Made by a program: the position numbers and the translations under genes. A stretch of 20,759 bases of DNA from Desulfobulbaceae bacterium. Its GTDB lineage: Bacteria; Desulfobacterota; Desulfobulbia; Desulfobulbales; Desulfocapsaceae. Shown one piece after another: positions 14,899-20,759 of this stretch (position 1 is its first letter; each line of letters opens with the position of its first letter). The stretch is from contig JAIRRG010000225.1 in assembly GCA_031256095.1 (NCBI GenBank), forward strand, positions 1-20,759. Reading direction: 5' to 3'. The notes under the pieces are model-generated. The model was not told the origin of the DNA, did no database searches, and was given only the letters and a program-made list of their open reading frames with translations.

Positions 14899-16998
14899 AT
14901 GGAAAAGTTCTTTTATCCCGAATCCATCGCCATTATCGGCCTGTCGAATAGAGAGACCAATGTCTCTCGTATCATCCTGGCTAATCTCGTTCGCTGGGGC
15001 TTTCACGGGCGGATTTTCGGCGTTAACCCGACGGCCAAGGACAGGCAAGTCAATGGTATTAAAATGTTCAAGCATATCGCCGACCTGCCAGAAGTGCCAA
15101 CGTTGGCGGTGGCGATGCTGCCGGCCCGTTTCATCCCGTCCATGGTCAAGGAGTGTGGAGAATTTGGCATCAAGCGCGTGGCGATTCCGGCCGCCGGCTT
15201 CAACGAAACCAGCGATGGTGGCGGGCAATTGGCCGACGAGCTGCTTCAAAATGCCCGTCGCTACCAGGTACGCTTGGTTGGCCCGAACTGCCTGACTGTT
15301 GCCAATACCGCCAACGGCCTGTGCCTACCCTTTTCGCCGCTCTACCCGCCACCGAAGGGTGGTTTGTCGATCATCACCCAGAGCGGCGGCATTGGCCTGG
15401 TGACGTTGAATTTTTTTCGTGACGAAAACATTGGCCTGGCAAAATTCGCTAGCATCGGCAACAAACTTGATCTTGACGAGGTCGATTTCCTCAACTATTT
15501 CGCCAGCGATCCAGAAACTAAAGTCATCTTCATTTATGTCGAAAGCATCAACAACGGCCAAGCCCTGATCGAAGCGGCGTCCCGCTGCGACAAGCCGATC
15601 ATCATGTACAAATCCAACAACACGGCGGCGGGTGGCAAGGCGGCGGTCAGCCATACGGCGGCAATCAGCAACAACGAAGATATCATCGACAGCGCCCTGG
15701 AGCGGGCTGGGGTGATCAGAATTACCAAGTTCCATGATTTCATCCCACTGACCAAAGTTTTTGCTCTGCCGCCGATGAAAGGCAAACGGGTTTTGGCTAT
15801 GAGTCCGGCTGGGGGCTTTTCGGTGATCATGGCCGATCTTTGCGAAAAAGCCGGGTTCGAGTTTGCCCAAATGAGCCAGGGCTTTTACGACGAAATTTCC
15901 CACTACGCCAATGCCGGCATCATCAAGATCTCGAATCCTCTCGACATGGGCGACATCTATAATCCGAAATGGAGGACAGAGATATTTTACTCCGGCTTGC
16001 ACGACGACAATGTTGATGGCGCCTTCTATCTCACCCAGTGGCCAAAGATACCAGCCGGTAACGATATTTTTTCCGGTGTATTCCATACCGATCTTTCCCA
16101 TGAGCTTATCGGCGCCATGCGCTCGTCGGGAAAACCATTGGGATTCTGCCTGTTTGGTCCGTCAAATTCCATCACGAAGATCAAAAACAATCTGAGCATT
16201 CCAATCTTCGATGGTCCGGAAGAGATGGTCGCCAGCCTGAAAATCCAGCAGGAATTTTACGCCAGAAAACGCCTGGGCCAGTTTGTTCCCTCGCGCCCAG
16301 CCGGACTGGCGCGGGATGAAGCGGCGCGCTGGCTCGATGCCCATGGAGGCGTAATTGGCGAGGAAAGTGGCGAGCTACTGCGCTTGTATGGCATCAATAT
16401 GCCGGTGGCGCAGACGGCGGCGACGGCGGACGAGGCGGTGGCGGCGGCACGGCAGATTGGCTATCCGGTAGTCATGAAGGTGGTCTCGCCCGACGCCGTG
16501 CACAAATCGGAAGCGGGTGGCGTTGTGGCCGGTCTGGGCAGTGATGAAGCGGTGGCCACGGCCTTTGCCAGCATCCGCGATAATCTTTTAGCCTATAAAA
16601 GCGATGCGGTTTTTCAGGGTGTTCGCGTCGCGGCCATGGCCGGGCCGGGCCACGATATGTTCATCGGCGGCCTGCTCGACATATCGTTCGGGCCGGTGCT
16701 TGTCTTTGGTTATGGCGGCATTTACGTCGAAATGTTCAACGACACTGAGCGGGCGCTGTGCCCCACTTGCCACGATGAGGTGGCCGCCAAGCTGGCGCGG
16801 CTGAAATGCCAAGCCATCCTGCAAGGCAGGCGCGGCCAAGGTGCAAGCGACATCGCCGCCTTCATCGACATAGCGGTCCGCGTCGCCTGCCTGCTGGCTG
16901 ATTTCCCGCAGATCAAAGAACTTGATCTTAATCCGGTGCGCGTTTTCGCGGCTGGCGGCGGGGCATTGGCTTTGGATGCCCGTATGAGGATAGGCTGA
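14899..16998 (+). CDS. ADP-forming acyl-CoA synthetase (acetate-CoA ligase type)
   Basis: A 699-residue single-chain enzyme of the NDP-forming acyl-CoA synthetase family, which interconverts acyl-CoA + ADP + phosphate with acid + CoA + ATP. Order: CoA-binding domain (about 1-130, YPESIAIIGLS), ligase domains with the phosphohistidine region KAAVSHTAAISN (H252) and the CoA-ligase motif IITQSGGIG (158-166), then a C-terminal ATP-grasp domain (about 480-699) with VHKSEAGGV (H535) and FGYGGIYVE (603-611). Alpha and beta parts are fused, as in many anaerobes, where the enzyme yields ATP from acetyl-CoA or other acyl-CoA. ATG 14899 has ggag about seven bases before it. It appears to be monocistronic. 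The acyl chain preference cannot be read. Confidence 0.92.
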   Translation: MEKFFYPESIAIIGLSNRETNVSRIILANLVRWGFHGRIFGVNPTAKDRQVNGIKMFKHIADLPEVPTLAVAMLPARFIPSMVKECGEFGIKRVAIPAAGFNETSDGGGQLADELLQNARRYQVRLVGPNCLTVANTANGLCLPFSPLYPPPKGGLSIITQSGGIGLVTLNFFRDENIGLAKFASIGNKLDLDEVDFLNYFASDPETKVIFIYVESINNGQALIEAASRCDKPIIMYKSNNTAAGGKAAVSHTAAISNNEDIIDSALERAGVIRITKFHDFIPLTKVFALPPMKGKRVLAMSPAGGFSVIMADLCEKAGFEFAQMSQGFYDEISHYANAGIIKISNPLDMGDIYNPKWRTEIFYSGLHDDNVDGAFYLTQWPKIPAGNDIFSGVFHTDLSHELIGAMRSSGKPLGFCLFGPSNSITKIKNNLSIPIFDGPEEMVASLKIQQEFYARKRLGQFVPSRPAGLARDEAARWLDAHGGVIGEESGELLRLYGINMPVAQTAATADEAVAAARQIGYPVVMKVVSPDAVHKSEAGGVVAGLGSDEAVATAFASIRDNLLAYKSDAVFQGVRVAAMAGPGHDMFIGGLLDISFGPVLVFGYGGIYVEMFNDTERALCPTCHDEVAAKLARLKCQAILQGRRGQGASDIAAFIDIAVRVACLLADFPQIKELDLNPVRVFAAGGGALALDARMRIG

Positions 16999-17071
16999 AC
17001 CGCCGGGCGATAGGCAACAGAACATTGCAAAAGCATCCCCTTCGTCAATTTTTTTCGGAAATTTTCTCTTT

Positions 17072-17085
17072 TTGACTTGTGTCAA
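17072..17085 (+). promoter_or_regulatory. HcpR-like CRP/FNR-family operator upstream of hcp
   Basis: A perfect palindrome TTGAC-ttgt-GTCAA sits 118 bases before the hcp start. The core resembles sites of HcpR, the CRP/FNR-type regulator of hcp in anaerobic Deltaproteobacteria, and differs from the FNR site TTGAT-N4-ATCAA by one base in each half. I found no second copy in the window. Confidence 0.65.
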
Positions 17086-17107
17086 GGAATGCTCGCCTTG
17101 GCCGGGG

Positions 17108-17113
17108 TATTTT
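17108..17113 (+). promoter_or_regulatory. Candidate -10 element of the hcp promoter
   Basis: TATTTT lies so that a start point at about 17120 puts the upstream palindrome centre (17078.5) at -41.5, the classic class II activator position. The 84-base leader that would result contains a gctggc/gccagc hairpin (17130-17152) of unknown meaning. Confidence 0.45.
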
Positions 17114-17203
17114 CAGGCACATTCAATGTGCTGGCGGCCATTCGCGGCCAGCGCCTTCTCAGACAGCCGGGCCGTCTTGCCGGCGCTTTTCAAGGAGAAC
17201 ACC

Positions 17204-18832
17204 ATGTTTTGCAATCAATGTGAACAAACAGCCAAAGGACAAGGCTGCGCCATCGCCGGCGTTTGCGGCAAAAGTGGCGAAACAGCCGCCCTGCAGGATG
17301 CCCTTACCTACACGCTTCAAGGTCTGTCGTTGGTGGCGGCGGCAGCGCGCAAGGTCGGGCTGACCGACGGCAAAGTGAATCGCTTTACCCGCGAGGCGAT
17401 TTTTTCCTGCCTCACCAATGTCAATTTTGATTCGGAGCGCATCCACCGCCTCACTGTCACCGCCGCCTCGCTGCGGGATGGTTTGAAAGAGCGCCTCAGT
17501 CAGGCCGGCGGCGCCATTTCCCAAGAGGCGCCGGTCTCTTTTCAGCCGGCGGCTACTGTGGCCGGATTGGTTGCTCAAGGTGAGGCGCTGCATTTTCTTC
17601 CCAGCCTCGACAGCGACGAAAACCTGCGTTCTTTGAAGCAGATCATCCTGTTTGGCCTGCGCGGCCTGTCGGCCTATACCGATCACGCGGCCATTCTTGG
17701 CCAGGAAGATGAGGCCGTCTATGCCTTCATCCATGAGGCGATGGCCGGAATCAGCCGCAAGGGGCAGGGCGTTGATCAACTCGTTTCCATGGCCCTTCAA
17801 TGTGGCGAAATGAACATCAAGGCGATGGAGCTGCTTGACACCGGCAATACCGGCACTTACGGTCACCCGCAGCCAACCACTGTGCCTCTCGGTCATAAAA
17901 AAGGCAAGGCGATTCTCGTCTCCGGCCATGACCTGCGCGACCTGGAACTGATCCTGCAGCAGAGCGCCGGCAAGGGCATTTTCGTCTACAGCCACGGCGA
18001 AATGTTGCCTTGCCATGGCTATCCCGGCTTGAAGAAATATCCGCATTTTTACGGGCATTTTGGCACAGCCTGGCAGAATCAGCAGAAAGAGCTGCCCACC
18101 TTCCCCGGCGCCGTCGTCTTCACCACCAACTGCATTCAGAAACCGGCGGAATCCTATCGGGAAAATGTCTTCACAACCGGCTTGGTTGGCTGGCCAGGCG
18201 TTGCCCATATCGATGAGCGGAAAGATTTTTCTCCGGTGATCGAACGGGCCCTGGCCTTGCCCGGTTTCGTCGATGATGTTGATGCCGGCTCGGTCATGAC
18301 CGGTTTTGCCCGCAACGCCGTGCTCAATGTGGCCGGAACAGTAGTTGAGGCCGTGAAGGCCAAAAAAATCCGCCATTTCTTCCTGGTTGGTGGTTGCGAC
18401 GGCGCCAAGCCAGGGCGCAGCTACTACAGTGAACTAGTGGAGAAAATTCCCGCCGATTGCCTGATTTTGACCCTTGCCTGCGGCAAGTTCCGTTTCTTTG
18501 ACAAAAAATTGGGCGATATCGGCGGCATTCCGCGTTTGCTCGATGTCGGCCAGTGCAACGACGCCTATTCGGCGGTGAAAATCGCCCTGGCCCTGGCCGA
18601 CGCCTTTGGCTGCGGCGTCAATGATCTGCCGCTGTCGCTGATTTTGTCGTGGTACGAGCAGAAGGCGGTGGCGATCCTGCTGTCGCTTTTCAGCCTGGGC
18701 GTGAAAAATATCCGCCTCGGCCCGTCGCTGCCGGCTTTCATCACCCCGGCTGTACTCCAGGTTCTCGTGGATAATTTTGCCGTCAAACCGGTGGCCACGC
18801 CCGATGAGGACTTGCGCGCTATTTTAGGATAG
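17204..18832 (+). CDS. hcp: Hybrid cluster protein / hydroxylamine reductase, class I
   Basis: A 542-residue cytoplasmic Fe-S-O protein that reduces hydroxylamine in vitro and nitric oxide in cells, protecting against nitrosative stress. The N-terminal cysteines C3, C6, C15, C21 follow CX2CX8CX5C, the class I pattern for a [4Fe-4S] cluster (class II has CX2CX11CX6C). Hybrid-cluster ligands are all in place: H242 (SGHDL), E266 (SHGEM), C310 (TTNC), C398 (GGCDG, the persulfide Cys), C426 (LACGK), C451 (VGQC) and E485 (WYEQK). ATG 17204 has aaggag six bases upstream; the frame stays open further upstream but that part holds the promoter. A cytochrome and a ferredoxin follow on the same strand. 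Confidence 0.97.
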   Translation: MFCNQCEQTAKGQGCAIAGVCGKSGETAALQDALTYTLQGLSLVAAAARKVGLTDGKVNRFTREAIFSCLTNVNFDSERIHRLTVTAASLRDGLKERLSQAGGAISQEAPVSFQPAATVAGLVAQGEALHFLPSLDSDENLRSLKQIILFGLRGLSAYTDHAAILGQEDEAVYAFIHEAMAGISRKGQGVDQLVSMALQCGEMNIKAMELLDTGNTGTYGHPQPTTVPLGHKKGKAILVSGHDLRDLELILQQSAGKGIFVYSHGEMLPCHGYPGLKKYPHFYGHFGTAWQNQQKELPTFPGAVVFTTNCIQKPAESYRENVFTTGLVGWPGVAHIDERKDFSPVIERALALPGFVDDVDAGSVMTGFARNAVLNVAGTVVEAVKAKKIRHFFLVGGCDGAKPGRSYYSELVEKIPADCLILTLACGKFRFFDKKLGDIGGIPRLLDVGQCNDAYSAVKIALALADAFGCGVNDLPLSLILSWYEQKAVAILLSLFSLGVKNIRLGPSLPAFITPAVLQVLVDNFAVKPVATPDEDLRAILG

Positions 18833-18837
18833 ATGGG

Positions 18838-18873
18838 AAACGGGGAGTGGAGCGCCTGACCGCTCCCCGCGTT
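18838..18873 (+). terminator. Possible terminator after hcp
   Basis: Arms cggggag (18841-18847) and ctccccg (18863-18869) form a strong stem just past the hcp stop, with outer aaa and ttt offering partial extension. Only three T bases follow, so termination may be incomplete and read-through into the cytochrome gene is possible. The rest of the 205-base gap shows no promoter I can defend. Confidence 0.45.
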
Positions 18874-19037
18874 TGCCGATGGCTGTTTTCGCCCATTGCC
18901 ATGGGGTTTTGCCCCGAGAAAGCCCGCCGTCAGGTAAAAAAGCCTGATGAAAAGTTTTTGCCTGTTGCGGCGCGGTCGAAGGGACGATATTCTGTGGGCC
19001 TCGCAGTTTTTATCCACTAATGACATGGGGAGGAAAA

Positions 19038-20453
19038 ATGGGCAAAAGGAAAACAATTTTGGCATGGGCGGCGGTGACGCTGCTCTTGAACGTCACGGCG
19101 GCGCTGGCGGTGGCCGACGGCGGCGGTGCAGCCAGTAAGGCCGCGACTGGCGGCGCCAAGCCTGTGGCAACCGCGGTGAAGGCTGATGAGGGCACTGACC
19201 AGGCGAAGGCTGGGGCTGCTGGCGAAGCGAAGGCCAAGACAATCGCCGAGCTGGCTGCCCGTTACGATTCCAGTTCGTGCAAGGAATGCCATGAGGGAAT
19301 CCACGCCGAGTGGGAAAAATCCCTACACGCCCGTTCGATTTTCGGTGATGATGAAGTCGGTCGCACTGCCGCCACCTTCAAAACCACTATTGAAAACGGT
19401 CTGAAGGAGTGGCCGTATTCCGGCGTGAAAAAACCTGAGGACGTGCAGGTCAAGCATCTGATGATCTGTGCCAAATGCCATCTGCCGCAGTTGCAAGAGG
19501 CGGAAGACAGTGTGGCCCAGGAGATTGTTAAAGATATTTACGCCTACGCCGCCGACCCGAATAACGACAAAGCCAAGGAGGCTCTGGAATCGCTGAACAT
19601 TGGCTGCCTGGTCTGCCATAACCGCAACGCCATCACCCACAAGTGGACAGATGGTTTTCCGGAAAAAGATGTGGTGTATGGCACCAAGGACGGCGATCAT
19701 GAGGACCAGGCGCATCCGCACATGAAAACCAGCAAGATCATGAAGGAGTCGATCCTGTGTGGGCAATGCCATGGCCAGGGGCCGAATTTCGATATGGAAA
19801 ATCCGACTCAGTGCGCCACCTTGTATGCTTCGTACCTCATGACGTACATTCCGGAAGGCGGGCAGAATACCTGCCAGGAATGCCACATGGAAAAGAGCAA
19901 GCTCGGCCACAATATCCAAAGCTACCGCGCGCCAGAGATGGCCAAGATGGCGGTGGATGTCGATGTTGAGGCCAAAGCCTTCCAGTGGCGCGATGGCGCG
20001 GTTACGACCCCGGTCGCCAAGGTGTCAGTGGCCCTGACCAACAAGGCCGGGCACGGCATCCCCGACGGCTGACCCACCCCAAACCGGGTGGTCCTGTATG
20101 TGACTGCGAAAACAAAAGATGGCAAGGAATTCTATTCTCAGGAAAAAATCTTCATGCCGACGCCGCAGCAAATGGGCCGGGGCGACAAAATGGGCCGGGG
20201 GCCGTATGAAAAGAGTGGCTTCTTGGCCGACAGCAGCCTGCCGCCGCTGCGGACAGTCAAACAGGAATTCATGATTCCTGTGTATAAGGAAACCAAAAAG
20301 GACGGCAAAGTTGAACGCGCCATCCTCGCCAACGACTTCACCGTCGATGTCGAGCTGTGGTATCTGCCTTACGGCAAAAAAGATGATCCGGGCAATGCCC
20401 AGAAATGGTTCTCGGTCAGCAAGGAGCTGACCATCGCCAAGGGAGGGAAGTAA
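19038..20453 (+). CDS. Pentaheme cytochrome c with in-frame TGA (putative selenocysteine U345)
   Basis: Read through TGA 20070-20072 this is a 471-residue secreted cytochrome. A signal peptide covers about 1-26 (MGKRKTILAWAAVTLLL...ALAVA), followed by an Ala/Gly/Lys-rich linker to about 70. Five CxxCH heme sites start at C81, C144, C190, C241 and C279. Then comes VALTNKAGHGIPDG, the TGA as codon 345, and PTPNRVVLYVTAKTKDGKEF in the same frame, running 127 codons to the TAA. The GH-IP-G-P---R pattern is a known feature of multiheme cytochromes, so both halves belong to one domain. ATG 19038 was chosen for ggagg six bases upstream, not ATG 19020. The role is probably periplasmic electron transfer. 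A nonsense mutation is the alternative. Confidence 0.75.
20070..20093 (+). promoter_or_regulatory. Recoding candidate: TGA codon with adjacent RNA hairpin
   Basis: The in-frame TGA (20070-20072) runs directly into a stem: gacc (20071-20074) with ggtc (20090-20093) and accc (20076-20079) with gggt (20086-20089), one bulged C at 20075 and a loop caaacc. That is eight pairs, but the loop is only seven bases past TGA, nearer than usual for a bacterial SECIS. A weaker fold puts loop gtggt (20088-20092) 15 bases after TGA. Neither is proof. Confidence 0.4.
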
Positions 20454-20537
20454 TTCCGTTTCGTGGCGGGATCATTGCCAGAGAGCCCTCTTCCGGCGAG
20501 GCCGGGAAAGGGCTCCCCAACCATCAAGGTGAACGCC

Positions 20538-20759
20538 ATGAAACAACTACGAAAAATCATTGAGATCGATGAAGAACTCTGCGACGGCTGTGGCCAGTGT
20601 CTGCCGAACTGCGCCGAAGGCTCCCTTGCTATTGTCAATGGCAAGGTAAAACTGGTCGCGGAAAAACTCTGCGACGGCTTGGGCGCCTGCTTGGGCGTCT
20701 GCCCGCAAGGGGCTTTGAAAATCACAGAGCGGCAGGCCGACGCCTTTGACGAAGAGGCG
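20538..20759 (+). CDS. Two-cluster ferredoxin, Hcp-associated type (3' truncated)
   Basis: 74 residues are visible; the gene runs off the right edge. It begins MKQLRKIIEIDEELCDGCGQ. The first cluster motif is complete: C15, C18, C21 and C25. The second reads CDGLGACLGVC, with C45, C51 and C55 but Leu48 where a ligand Cys is expected, so that cluster is probably [3Fe-4S] or unusual. Ferredoxins with this CDGLGAC signature are, as I recall, typical neighbours of hcp and serve as its electron donor. ATG 20538 has aaggtga just upstream and lies 84 bases after the cytochrome stop, so the two may be co-transcribed. The unseen C-terminal part may add a further domain. Confidence 0.85.
   Translation, partial: MKQLRKIIEIDEELCDGCGQCLPNCAEGSLAIVNGKVKLVAEKLCDGLGACLGVCPQGALKITERQADAFDEEA

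Noticed and set aside
17072..17203. N-terminal extension of hcp back to TTG 17072
   Set aside because: The extension covers the operator and promoter, has no family match, and a strong aaggag precedes ATG 17204, where Hcp proteins normally begin.
19020..19037. Earlier start ATG 19020 for the cytochrome
   Set aside because: It would put the ribosome binding site ggagg inside the gene and spoil the signal peptide start; ATG 19038 fits both.
20088..20453. A separate gene starting at GTG 20088, right after the cytochrome stop
   Set aside because: It is in the same frame as the upstream cytochrome, has no signal peptide or proper ribosome binding site, and its first residues complete a known cytochrome motif, so read-through or a broken single gene explains it better.

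Overview
The window reads as chromosomal DNA of an anaerobic Gram-negative bacterium, most likely Desulfobacterota/Deltaproteobacteria. An outer membrane is implied by lptD and pagP. Anaerobic redox life is implied by rubredoxin, a desulforedoxin-like protein, a class I hybrid cluster protein, a pentaheme cytochrome c and an ADP-forming acyl-CoA synthetase. The lineage is inferred from gene content; no rRNA is present.

Layout. (1) 1-1160 is an AT-richer accessory patch: the 3' end of a probable DNA methyltransferase, a PD-(D/E)XK nuclease candidate, a decayed second copy of the methyltransferase 3' end, and an orphan ORF. (2) 1160-1648 has no gene but holds three kinds of hairpin-forming repeats; a second copy of one lies at 2434-2518. 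(3) A plus-strand SDR oxidoreductase converges on a long minus-strand series (13949 down to 2555): lptD, an MltB-type lytic transglycosylase, a DUF62 SAM hydrolase, pagP, an AT-rich P-loop kinase, a MoxR ATPase with its CoxE-like VWA partner, then hisS and aspS. (4) From 14146 transcription runs rightward: a rubredoxin/desulforedoxin-like pair behind a promoter overlapped by a Fur/PerR-like palindrome, an ADP-forming acyl-CoA synthetase, then hcp, a pentaheme cytochrome and a ferredoxin cut by the right edge.

The most interesting part is the right end. hcp has a perfect TTGAC-N4-GTCAA palindrome centred 41.5 bases from a start point placed by a TATTTT -10 element, as expected for activation by a CRP/FNR-family regulator such as HcpR. 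Between hcp and its usual ferredoxin partner lies a secreted pentaheme cytochrome whose reading frame is interrupted once by TGA (20070-20072) and then continues intact for 127 codons. TGA is an ordinary stop in neighbouring genes, so this is either a selenocysteine codon (U345) or a single nonsense change. The intact downstream frame and the position beside a GHGIPDG motif favour recoding, but no convincing SECIS is demonstrated. If real, this is a selenocytochrome placed inside an Hcp/ferredoxin nitrosative-stress module.

No rRNA, tRNA, CRISPR array, prophage or complete insertion sequence was seen.
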